DNA of 64,000 bases from Bacteroidales bacterium (lineage in GTDB: Bacteria; Bacteroidota; Bacteroidia; Bacteroidales; UBA932), in contig JAJFVD010000003.1 in NCBI GenBank assembly GCA_021371955.1, positions 248,001 to 312,000 of the forward strand, read 5' to 3'. Shown piece after piece: positions 8,767 through 16,575 of the stretch. Numbering within the stretch: position 1 is the first letter of the stretch; each line of letters opens with the position of its first letter. Both the position numbers and the translations under genes were made by a program. The notes beneath the pieces were generated by a model. The model was not told the origin of the DNA. It searched no databases and saw only the letters and a list, made by a program, of their open reading frames with translations.

Positions 8767-9744
8767 TTATAATGTAATTATTGTTGCTCCCCAGGATAAT
8801 CCAACACCAAAGCCGACGAGCATAATCTTTGAACCTTTTTTGATTTTTTTATTGCAATACGCATTTTTAAGTGCAATAGGAATTGTTGCCGAAACTGTAT
8901 TGCCTGTATTGGCTATATCAATGCAAAATTTATCCGTTGGGATACCAATTTTTATCCTTAAATATTCAAGCATAAACTCGTTTGCCTGATGAAAAACAAA
9001 ATAGTCAATATTTTGTATGGGGATATTATTTTTTTTAGCAGTTTCAAGCACTAAATCCGGAATAGTAGTAACTGAAAAATTAAAAATTTCGGGACCATTC
9101 ATATACAGATGGCTATCAGAAGTTATGTTCCCTTTGCTATATTCAAATTCATCCAAACAGGGCTCATTAATATTTCTCATCCCGCTATTTTTAATAATTA
9201 ATTCGTCGAACCCATTTCCATTTGTGCCCAAGACAAACTCCCCAATCTGGAATTCGTTATTAATCAGTGTAGCAGCAGATGCATCTCCAAATATAGCTCT
9301 GTTAATTTTATCTTTTAGATGAATATGCTTGGAGTATGTTTCTGCTACGACGAATAAAATGTTTGACGCAATCTTGCTTTCAAATAACCCTTTTGCAATT
9401 GCTAATCCATATATATAGCCGGAACATCCTAAATTAATATCTATTGCACCACAACTTGTCGGCAAATTTAATCTGTCTTGGAGAATGCAAGCTGAAGTTG
9501 GCAGTAGGTAATCCGGACTTTGAGTGCAGAGTATCAGAAAATCAATTGATTTCTTATCTATTTTGTCAATAAGCAATTTTGCCGATTTCTCTGCTAAATC
9601 TAAAGCCGTTTCATTTTTACCTGCAATATGCCTTTTTTTTATCCCTATTTTCTGTTCGAAGGAGTTATAATCCCAATCAGGAAATAAAATTGCTAAATCC
9701 TGATTTGTTATACTATTGGTAGGTAAGTAATATTCTATATTCAT
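8767..9744 (-). CDS. Beta-ketoacyl-ACP synthase III (FabH-like)
   Basis: A 325-residue thiolase-fold enzyme with the complete KAS III triad: Cys107 in DINLGCSGYIYGLA, His252 in VFHQANEFM, and Asn282 in IANTGNTVSATIP. The glycine-rich C-terminal LVGFGVGLSWGAT closes the fold. KAS III condenses an acyl-CoA (usually acetyl-CoA) with malonyl-ACP, giving a beta-ketoacyl-ACP. Its place beside its own ACP, ketoreductase and MaoC protein suggests it starts a dedicated short acyl chain rather than serving housekeeping lipid synthesis. It starts 27 bases after the stop of the MaoC gene. Confidence 0.9.
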   Translation of the reverse strand: MNIEYYLPTNSITNQDLAILFPDWDYNSFEQKIGIKKRHIAGKNETALDLAEKSAKLLIDKIDKKSIDFLILCTQSPDYLLPTSACILQDRLNLPTSCGAIDINLGCSGYIYGLAIAKGLFESKIASNILFVVAETYSKHIHLKDKINRAIFGDASAATLINNEFQIGEFVLGTNGNGFDELIIKNSGMRNINEPCLDEFEYSKGNITSDSHLYMNGPEIFNFSVTTIPDLVLETAKKNNIPIQNIDYFVFHQANEFMLEYLRIKIGIPTDKFCIDIANTGNTVSATIPIALKNAYCNKKIKKGSKIMLVGFGVGLSWGATIITL

Positions 9745-9771
9745 TTAAAAGCGAATGGAATTAGTAAATTA

Positions 9772-10176
9772 TTAATTAGAGAAAGTAGGAGGGATTACAA
9801 CTACATTTCCATCAAAAACTATTTTTTTGCTGCTATTATAACAAATCGTATCAAGAACGACCCACCCGTTTAGTTCGATTTTTTTTATTTTAATAATAAT
9901 GGAAATTATTTCTTCTATATATACAGGATTGTGAAATTTTATCGATTGAGATACTATTATTGAACCACGTCCGGGGAAGTAATTGCCAATAACTGAAGTT
10001 GCCAAACTAATGATTAGCATTCCATGAGCAATTTTATTTTTTAATATAGTCCCCCGTACAAAATTATCATCAATATGGATTGGATTTTTATCCCCGGTTA
10101 CTTCGGAAAAGGAGTTTACCATTTTTTCAGAAACCAGGAATTCTTTAGAAAATTTACATCCAATCTTCAACTCCAT
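9772..10176 (-). CDS. MaoC-like (R)-specific enoyl-ACP/CoA hydratase
   Basis: A 134-residue single hot-dog-fold protein. It has the hydratase-2 signature TGDKNPIHIDD, with catalytic Asp29 and His34, followed by IAHGML, as in PhaJ/MaoC proteins. The enzyme interconverts 2-enoyl and (R)-3-hydroxyacyl thioesters. With the ketoreductase it could yield a 3-hydroxyacyl or an unsaturated short acyl group on the ACP. The start at 10176 (MELKIGCKF) is chosen over the longer frame from 10242, whose first 22 residues overlap the previous gene and do not look like the family. Confidence 0.85.
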   Translation of the reverse strand: MELKIGCKFSKEFLVSEKMVNSFSEVTGDKNPIHIDDNFVRGTILKNKIAHGMLIISLATSVIGNYFPGRGSIIVSQSIKFHNPVYIEEIISIIIKIKKIELNGWVVLDTICYNSSKKIVFDGNVVVIPPTFSN

Positions 10177-10187
10177 ATATATAATTC

Positions 10188-10727
10188 TTATTGTTCTCTT
10201 GTTCCAACTTTTCTTGCGGGACTCCCAACATAAATTCCCCAAGGTTCACAATCTTTGTTTACAAAACTTCCGGCACCAATTACAGCTCCTTCACCTATTG
10301 TAACAGGCATAATCACGCACCGTGCTCCTATATAAACATCATTTCCAACAATAAGTTTACCTCCAAGTACTTTTGTTTTACCTTCTTCCATTCCGTCAAC
10401 CATCTTTAATCCGGGAGCGTGTGAATATGTTGCTGAAAGGAAAACCGTTCCGGGTCCTGTTGAGACACGACTGCCAATAATTGTTTCTCCGCCTCCCCAA
10501 ATTATTGTGTGAGGCTGAACATCGGTGTATTCGCCTATTTTTACTCCTTGTCCTGCAAAAATGAATACAAAATCTCTGATCTTGCAATTATTACCTAGTT
10601 CTACAACATGTGGAAAAGCAATCTTAGCCAGTGGATAAATTCGAACATCCTTTCCGCAAAATTTTAATTTATTGCGAACATTATCACCCATTAATTCAAC
10701 ATCTTTAATTCCATCGAGTGTTTCCAT
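10188..10727 (-). CDS. Left-handed beta-helix acyltransferase
   Basis: A 179-residue hexapeptide-repeat protein. Visible repeats include VVELGNNCKIRDFVFIFAG, VQPHTIIWGGG and VYIGARCVIMPVTIGEG, ending with the WGIYVGSPARKVG signature. Such trimers transfer acetyl or other acyl groups from CoA or ACP to sugar amines or hydroxyls. Sitting at the head of the ACP/KAS/KR/MaoC module, it is the best candidate to use that module's acyl group. A GGAGG lies 8 bases upstream of the ATG at 10727, favouring it over the in-frame ATG at 10742. Donor type is inferred from context only. Confidence 0.85.
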   Translation of the reverse strand: METLDGIKDVELMGDNVRNKLKFCGKDVRIYPLAKIAFPHVVELGNNCKIRDFVFIFAGQGVKIGEYTDVQPHTIIWGGGETIIGSRVSTGPGTVFLSATYSHAPGLKMVDGMEEGKTKVLGGKLIVGNDVYIGARCVIMPVTIGEGAVIGAGSFVNKDCEPWGIYVGSPARKVGTREQ

Positions 10728-10745
10728 AATAATATCCTCCATTTT

Positions 10746-11777
10746 TTAGTTATTTTCGTTAATCATTTTCTTTCTTTTCTCAATTAGATACTCATATCTT
10801 TTATTCTTGGATTCTTCAATGATATCAAAAAGCATATCTTTAAAAGAATATTCGGGCTTCCAATTTAGTTCTCTTTTTGCTTTAGAAATGTCATAAACAA
10901 ATTCTTCAATATTATTATCTTTTTCCGGTTTCTCGACAATTACAGGAGTCCCTTTTCCAGCCCAAAAAAGTTTGGCGATTGTTGTCGCTTCCTCTTTAAG
11001 AGTGAGTTTATAGCCAGATGAAATGTTGTACAATCCTTTCGCAGAATTGTTGTTCAGAGCAGAAGCAAATGCTGTAACTACGTCTTTAACATAAATAATA
11101 TCTCTGCCTTTGTTGCAATCTCCCCAGAGTTCAATTGGCTTGCCTTCCATGGCGTTGTCAATAAAGATTTGAAATCCTGTTTTAATCGGTTTTCCGTCCA
11201 TAAATATTTCAGTATGAGGGCCATACCCATATACTGGTGGCAGCCTTAAAATGATACCTTTTAAGCCATATTCTTCCATATAATGCAAAATGCAATCCTG
11301 CGCTGCTGTTTCGGATATGCTGAACATTGAATATTGACCATTATACTTAATAGAACGGCCATCATCTTCAGTAATTATTTGTTTCTCTTTCCAAAAACCC
11401 TGAGTGTTTCGGTGGGACGATGCATAAATAATTTTGCCCGATTTAGTTTCCCTGCAAAAATCTAAGATATTTAATGTCCCTAATACATTTACGCTAATAT
11501 AGCCTCTTGGATCGTAGGTATTTGAACTGACATTAGCCGGTTGCATTGCTGCCAAATGTATAACTGCTGCATACTGAAGTTTCGGCAATTTTTTAAATTC
11601 TTCGGCTTTAGTTATATCAACATTATAAAAAGGAATCTGTTTTTTATCATAATACTCCTGACCGAGTATATTAATATCGGACGCAATGATATCGTATCCT
11701 TTTATTTTTAATGCATCAATTAAATATGTGCCAAGGAAACCGGCTGCGCCAAATATAAGTATTTTATTATTTTTCAT
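10746..11777 (-). CDS. Extended SDR sugar epimerase/dehydratase-like protein, atypical active site
   Basis: A 343-residue extended SDR. It has the NAD(P) motif FGAAGFLGTYL (residues 9-19), IHLAAMQPA, a serine-containing ASSHRN at 119-124, and the ILRLPPVYGYGPHTE substrate segment. The conserved YxxxK reads Tyr149-SMF-Ser153, so the catalytic lysine is replaced by serine; the DNA supports this without a frameshift. The protein therefore either uses a different proton/cofactor arrangement or has lost the usual chemistry. Position between pseG and the acyl module suggests a role in the same sugar or its modification, but no reaction can be named. Confidence 0.8.
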   Translation of the reverse strand: MKNNKILIFGAAGFLGTYLIDALKIKGYDIIASDINILGQEYYDKKQIPFYNVDITKAEEFKKLPKLQYAAVIHLAAMQPANVSSNTYDPRGYISVNVLGTLNILDFCRETKSGKIIYASSHRNTQGFWKEKQIITEDDGRSIKYNGQYSMFSISETAAQDCILHYMEEYGLKGIILRLPPVYGYGPHTEIFMDGKPIKTGFQIFIDNAMEGKPIELWGDCNKGRDIIYVKDVVTAFASALNNNSAKGLYNISSGYKLTLKEEATTIAKLFWAGKGTPVIVEKPEKDNNIEEFVYDISKAKRELNWKPEYSFKDMLFDIIEESKNKRYEYLIEKRKKMINENN

Positions 11778-11833
11778 TTATATAGCGATTAATTGAATTA
11801 GCTATAGAATTTGCAAAATATCATTAGAGAGTA

Positions 11834-12823
11834 TTATCTAAGTATTTCTGCAATTAATTCATCTTTTCCCTTGCCAATCTCCATTTTATTGATTAAAGGA
11901 TCGTTTGATGTAATAAATATTCGATCTTTGATCATAGTGGATAATTTATTAATATCATCAACACCAAGTGTGTTGAATAATCCTCGATATGCCTTTTTTT
12001 GTATCTCATTTTGATGAAAACCAATTATCGGTTTTCCAAGAGCTAAAGCTTCAACAAATGATAAACCAGGAGAAACAAAAATTAAATCATTTTCCATCAT
12101 TAATTCAGCTACATTCTTAATATTTTTTAATAATCGAACAGTAATATTGGTAGATAATCTGTTGTTAATTAATTCACTGATTTCTTTCTCATATTCAAAT
12201 GCCGGACCTAAAACAATATCAATGGATAATGAGATTTGAACTGAATTTAAGTGTTCCAAAACTTTGGTTGACAAGTTTAATGGGTCAGAGCCACCAAATA
12301 AAATTAGAATTCGATTGATAATCAAGTTTTCGCTTAAATCCGCAGGATGATTAACTAAAAAATCTTTCCTTAAAATCCAGTATTTTGGTCCCCAAAAACA
12401 AATTCTTCCAGTTGTGGCGTCTTTTGAAACTAGATTAAGATTGTCGCTTTCAAAATCGGTAAAAACTGATATATCAGCATATTTATTTGCATCTGTTAGT
12501 GTGTTGAAAATTACTAATTTAGATTTTAATTCCCTTTTGATTTTAATAGCTAATCTAACAGAAGCGTCTAGTTTATCAATAATAATAATATCGGCTTTCT
12601 CAGATTTTAAGTAAGAAAAGATCATTTCGTCTGACAGAAAATGGTTGACTTTAAAACCATTATTCTCAATTAGGCATATTATCTTTTTATCGCTTTTAGT
12701 CAAAAATTCTATTTTTATACTATTTAGCTGCAATTCACGCAAATAACCAGCAAGTGTGACCGATTGATATATATGTCCTAAACCAAGAATATTATTACCA
12801 TCGGTAATTATTTTAACTTTCAT
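11834..12823 (-). CDS. pseG: PseG-like UDP-sugar hydrolase
   Basis: A 329-residue GT-B-like protein starting MKVKIITDGNNILGLGHI. His17 in the GxGH motif matches the catalytic histidine known from Campylobacter PseG. The LILFGGSDPLN segment and LIFVSPGLSFVEALALGKP supply the UDP-binding half. PseG releases UDP from UDP-2,4-diacetamido-2,4,6-trideoxy-L-altropyranose, giving the free sugar used by PseI. The gene starts 2 bases after the pseF stop. Overall similarity is divergent, so the exact substrate, including possible other acyl groups, is not proven. Confidence 0.8.
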   Translation of the reverse strand: MKVKIITDGNNILGLGHIYQSVTLAGYLRELQLNSIKIEFLTKSDKKIICLIENNGFKVNHFLSDEMIFSYLKSEKADIIIIDKLDASVRLAIKIKRELKSKLVIFNTLTDANKYADISVFTDFESDNLNLVSKDATTGRICFWGPKYWILRKDFLVNHPADLSENLIINRILILFGGSDPLNLSTKVLEHLNSVQISLSIDIVLGPAFEYEKEISELINNRLSTNITVRLLKNIKNVAELMMENDLIFVSPGLSFVEALALGKPIIGFHQNEIQKKAYRGLFNTLGVDDINKLSTMIKDRIFITSNDPLINKMEIGKGKDELIAEILR

Positions 12824-12825
12824 TA

Positions 12826-13518
12826 TTAAAGATTTTTAAGAAAGTCATATTTAATTTCGGCTAAATTCCAGTCTGTCTCATTATCAATATCTTGAGATTT
12901 TATTTCATCAATTGGATAGCCGCCACATGATAATTCATCAAAAGAGCCTTTTTCAAGAAATTTTTTAGCATTAATCCAATAAAATGATCCGCTATCGTGA
13001 TAAAACCGTTCAAGATCCTGACTCCTGGATTGGGAATATGCCGGCCATTTCATTTTGATTAAATTATCATCCATCAAAATTAATGATCTCAATATGGGAT
13101 ATGAATATTCGACTATTGGGTATACAGATTCGAACTTATTGCTAAGTAATAGATTATAAGAATTAAGTAAGTCCTCAATTTGAATTAATGGTGCTGTTGC
13201 AAGAATACAACATACATTATCAAATGTTTTTCCACGTTTTCTATACTCATTCAGTACCTCCATAATTACATCAGAAAGGCCGCATAAGTCATTTGATGTG
13301 CTATTGCTTCTATAAAAAGGGATAGTGGCATTAAATTTTATTGCGGTATCTGCGATTTCAAGATCATCAGTAGAAACCATAATTTCACCAAAAAGATTAC
13401 TTTTCAAAGCCAAATCAATCGAATATGAGATAATTGGTTTTCCTTTGAATAGTTTAATATTTTTTCTTGGAATTCTTTTACTTCCTCCTCTGGCAGGTAT
13501 AATGCACAAATTATTCAT
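12826..13518 (-). CDS. pseF: Acylneuraminate/pseudaminate cytidylyltransferase
   Basis: A 230-residue CMP-nonulosonate synthetase. The nucleotide-binding signature CIIPARGGSKRIPRKN is at residues 4-19, followed by ISYSIDLALKS, VSTDDLEIAD and the ILATAPLIQIEDL segment. It activates the nonulosonic acid as CMP-sugar for transfer. The ATG at 13518 is used because it gives the family start (MNNLCIIPARGG) and overlaps the pseC stop by 8 bases, a coupled start. The in-frame ATG at 13563 would add 15 unrelated residues. Assigned PseF rather than NeuA or LegF by context with pseC, pseG and pseI. Confidence 0.88.
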   Translation of the reverse strand: MNNLCIIPARGGSKRIPRKNIKLFKGKPIISYSIDLALKSNLFGEIMVSTDDLEIADTAIKFNATIPFYRSNSTSNDLCGLSDVIMEVLNEYRKRGKTFDNVCCILATAPLIQIEDLLNSYNLLLSNKFESVYPIVEYSYPILRSLILMDDNLIKMKWPAYSQSRSQDLERFYHDSGSFYWINAKKFLEKGSFDELSCGGYPIDEIKSQDIDNETDWNLAEIKYDFLKNL

Positions 13519-14710
13519 TGTAAAAACGATTAATTGTTTCAATAACATATTCCTGTTCTTCATTAGTTAATGTAGGAAACATTGGTATGCTAATGCATTT
13601 TGAATAATATTTTTCTGCCTTTGGTAAATCGCCTTCCTTCCATCCGAATTGACGATAATATGGCATTAAATGAGCTGGTATGTAATGTATTTGCGCAATA
13701 ATATTATTTTTTCTAAGATATCTGTATAGGTTGAGTCTGTCTTTTACTTCAATAACATATAAATGGTATGCGTGACCATCAACAAAGTCGGATTGGTTTA
13801 AAATATATGGCTTGTTTTTAAATGCGATATTATATTTTTTCGCTATTTCTTTTCTTTTTATTAATCCTGCATCATTCTTCTTTAGCTGACTATTGCCCAA
13901 TGCAGCCTGAATATCTGTAAGGCGGTAATTATATCCGATTTCTTGCATTTCCATATACCACCCAGGATATTCAGTTTCATCAATATATCCTCCTGAAGCA
14001 AATTCAATCGAATTAATATATTTATCATCACCCTTGGTTATTCCGTGAGACCGTAATCTTAATAACTCCTTATAAAGTACTTCATTATTAGTTGTTACCA
14101 TTCCTCCTTCTCCACAAGTTATATGTTTTACTGGATGAAAAGAAAAAATAGAGAGGTCGGCAAATTCACTATTGCCGCATAAATGTTTATTTCGGTAAGA
14201 ATCATAGAAATATCCACCTGGCGCATGGCAAGCATCTTCAATAATCCACATGCCGTACTCATTTGCCAATTTCCTGAACTGCTCCATATTCACAGCACGA
14301 CCAGCAAAATCAACAGGTATAATACCCTGATAAGTACCCCTTGGAGAATCTTCCAAGAGCCTTTTAACAGATTCAATATCCAATAAGTAGGTTGTGCTGT
14401 CTATGTCGGCAAATACTACTTCCCCTCCGCAGAATCTAACACAATTTGGCGAAGCAACAAATGTGATAGGGGATGTAATCACTTTATTGCCCGGTCTGAC
14501 ATTTAATGCCATGGCACTGATATGCAATGCAGCAGTTCCGTTTGCGACTGCGACTGCAAACTTACAACCTATATATTTTGCAAAATTGTCTTCAAATTCT
14601 TTGATTTTTGGGCCCTGTGTCAAATAATCAGACTTTAGGGTTTCAATTACTGCCACAATATCATCTTCGGTTATATTCTGATGACCGTATGGAATTGGTT
14701 TGATAATCAT
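13511..14710 (-). CDS. pseC: UDP-4-amino-4,6-dideoxy-HexNAc aminotransferase (DegT/DnrJ/EryC1)
   Basis: A 399-residue PLP-dependent sugar aminotransferase. Visible elements are the N-terminal VIETLKSDYLTQGPKIKEFE, VANGTAALHISAMAL, the WIIEDACHAPGG cofactor segment, and Lys195 in SFHPVKHITCGEGG, the PLP-forming lysine. The C-terminal half has YNYRLTDIQAALG. PseC converts the 4-keto sugar made by PseB into the 4-amino sugar. It is the first sugar-specific gene of the pse set, about 120 bases downstream of the regulator gene. The closest alternatives are LegC or PerA-type aminotransferases; the neighbouring pseG and pseI favour PseC. Confidence 0.88.
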   Translation of the reverse strand: MIIKPIPYGHQNITEDDIVAVIETLKSDYLTQGPKIKEFEDNFAKYIGCKFAVAVANGTAALHISAMALNVRPGNKVITSPITFVASPNCVRFCGGEVVFADIDSTTYLLDIESVKRLLEDSPRGTYQGIIPVDFAGRAVNMEQFRKLANEYGMWIIEDACHAPGGYFYDSYRNKHLCGNSEFADLSIFSFHPVKHITCGEGGMVTTNNEVLYKELLRLRSHGITKGDDKYINSIEFASGGYIDETEYPGWYMEMQEIGYNYRLTDIQAALGNSQLKKNDAGLIKRKEIAKKYNIAFKNKPYILNQSDFVDGHAYHLYVIEVKDRLNLYRYLRKNNIIAQIHYIPAHLMPYYRQFGWKEGDLPKAEKYYSKCISIPMFPTLTNEEQEYVIETINRFYNE

Positions 14711-14833
14711 ATTAATAGTCTTATTTGATAATCAATAAAAATAAAATTCATATAATATTAATCTAATGATTGCATAACAAATTTTGGTCACTCACATTAG
14801 AGATAACCAACTAGATATTATAGTACATATATG

Positions 14834-15376
14834 TTACAATAAATTATCACCAGCAGACCAAACCAGCAAGGTTTTAGTTTTGTCGGGGATATATTTTTCT
14901 GCTTCTTGAGGGGATACCGCTATATATCTTATTTTAAAAGTAACGCTCTCTTCTGCTTTTCTAACTAACTTATTTAGAAAATTATAGTCGAAATTTTTTC
15001 CAACTAATAGTAAATCAATAATATTTCCTGGATTCCCTTGTGCAAAGTCGTTTATTATATATCCTTTTTCCAGATCTCCAATGTGTTTAACAACATTGTC
15101 AACGAGGTCTTCAATACCAACATATTTTAGAAGAAGACGATGCAAGTCTTTGAAGTAGGGATGGTTTATGTTTGCTTTGTAAACTTTTCTGTTTTGAACA
15201 GTCTGTGACTCTAATAACTTAGCATCTTCAAAACGGTTAAGTTCTTGTCTTATTGAATTTGTACTTTCACCAAATTCTTTTGATAGGTTACGGAGATATG
15301 CCGTTGTATTGCTGTTGATAAAGAATTTTATCATCAGCTTTATTCGGGTTTTTGAGGTTATCAGATTTTCCAGCAT
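14834..15376 (-). CDS. Winged-helix regulator with nucleotidyltransferase-like domain
   Basis: A 180-residue protein. The first ~75 residues form an ArsR/MarR-like winged helix (TSKTRIKLMIKFF, then AYLRNLSKEFGESTNSIRQE, then LLESQTVQNRKVYKAN). The second part (EKGYIINDFAQGNPGNIIDL followed by LLVGKNFD) looks like a minimal nucleotidyltransferase fold that lacks the usual GSxxxGDxD metal residues. Such fusions are found at the front of Bacteroidota polysaccharide loci. A role in regulating the locus is inferred; there is no evidence of catalysis. It lies between wzz and pseC within the operon. Confidence 0.75.
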   Translation of the reverse strand: MLENLITSKTRIKLMIKFFINSNTTAYLRNLSKEFGESTNSIRQELNRFEDAKLLESQTVQNRKVYKANINHPYFKDLHRLLLKYVGIEDLVDNVVKHIGDLEKGYIINDFAQGNPGNIIDLLLVGKNFDYNFLNKLVRKAEESVTFKIRYIAVSPQEAEKYIPDKTKTLLVWSAGDNLL

Positions 15377-15414
15377 ATTAACGAGTACTTTTATTACTCA
15401 ATAATAATACGAAA

Positions 15415-16572
15415 TTAAACAATTTTTGGAATAAACCTATATTTTTTAGTATTTGGAACAAGATTCTTTTCGATATATGGTAAAGCAAAAACTAATCCAA
15501 CACCAATAAAAAGCCCAAGGGAAGTGAATATTAATAGCATCATTGCCCTGCTTGGTTTGCTTTTTTCAATTGGAACAATAACTGGTTCTATTACAGTAAG
15601 AATGGGCGTTGTCTCTGTGACAGCAATTTTTGCTTGTTCCTTTTGTTTGGCTAGTTCTGTATATATACTTAGTAAAAGAGTATATTCAGATATAAGTTTT
15701 TCTTCATGAGTTTTTGCAACAGCGGATGTGAAACTCTTGTTTGCATCACTGAACTTTGCTAGCTCAGCCTGTTTTGATTCAAAGTTTCTTTTCGCCTCTT
15801 CATAACTACTTTCTACAAATTTAAGATTGCTAGTAACCTTCTCTATCTTGAATTCTGTAATATATTTTTGTAATAGCTCTTGTCCTCTTTGTGCTAATTC
15901 TGCTGCAAGAAGTGGTTCTGGCATATTTGAAGATATTGATATATATCCGTCTTTATTGTTCACACTAAGAGCCAAATTGGTATTTACTATTTTAACAACA
16001 TCCTTCTCTTTGCTTGTCAATGATTGAAGTGATGAATTATCAGACAGAATAGTATTGCCTGGCTTTCCTTTAATAGCACCAATAATAACCCCTGGCAGAC
16101 CAATTGAATATTTTTTTAATGTACCTATTATATTGAATTTCTGATATTTTTTATCAGTATAATATTCGTATAATGTTATTGGTTCAGTTAAACCTATAAA
16201 GTGAAATTTTGAGTATATAAGTTCTTTTTGGAAATTGATATTTGTCATAATTTTGGGATAGACAGTAGGAGAGAGAACCTCTCCCGAGCTTATACTTCCA
16301 AGATTAATCCCTGCCATCGCAGCAAGTCCCCCCAAACTTCCTCCTGCACTCTTCTGTCCTGTTTGTGGCACCATAGTGCAGGAGGCGGTGTAAACATTGG
16401 GAGTAGATATTGCAACTATAAATCCTAAAACAGCAAAAGCTGCGGTAACTTTAATAATAAATTTGCGATTTCTCCAAAGTTTTTGAATGATTTCTACGAG
16501 ATCTATCTCGTCTTCACTTTTGTCAATCCTGTTGCTAACCGGTTGCTCTTGATTATGTATGTTGTTCTGCAT
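15415..16572 (-). CDS. wzz: Wzz/chain-length determinant-like polysaccharide co-polymerase
   Basis: A 385-residue inner-membrane protein with the standard layout. A cytoplasmic N-terminus (EDEIDLVEIIQKLWRNRKFI) leads into TM1 around residues 38-58. A long, partly coiled-coil periplasmic domain follows (FVESSYEEAKRNFESKQAEL), then a proline-rich PVIVPIEKSKPSRAMMLL leading to TM2 at about 345-365. There is no C-terminal tyrosine kinase domain. It sets polymer chain length with Wzy and Wza. It begins 3 bases after the upstream wza stop. Confidence 0.9.
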   Translation of the reverse strand: MQNNIHNQEQPVSNRIDKSEDEIDLVEIIQKLWRNRKFIIKVTAAFAVLGFIVAISTPNVYTASCTMVPQTGQKSAGGSLGGLAAMAGINLGSISSGEVLSPTVYPKIMTNINFQKELIYSKFHFIGLTEPITLYEYYTDKKYQKFNIIGTLKKYSIGLPGVIIGAIKGKPGNTILSDNSSLQSLTSKEKDVVKIVNTNLALSVNNKDGYISISSNMPEPLLAAELAQRGQELLQKYITEFKIEKVTSNLKFVESSYEEAKRNFESKQAELAKFSDANKSFTSAVAKTHEEKLISEYTLLLSIYTELAKQKEQAKIAVTETTPILTVIEPVIVPIEKSKPSRAMMLLIFTSLGLFIGVGLVFALPYIEKNLVPNTKKYRFIPKIV

Positions 16573-16575
16573 AGC

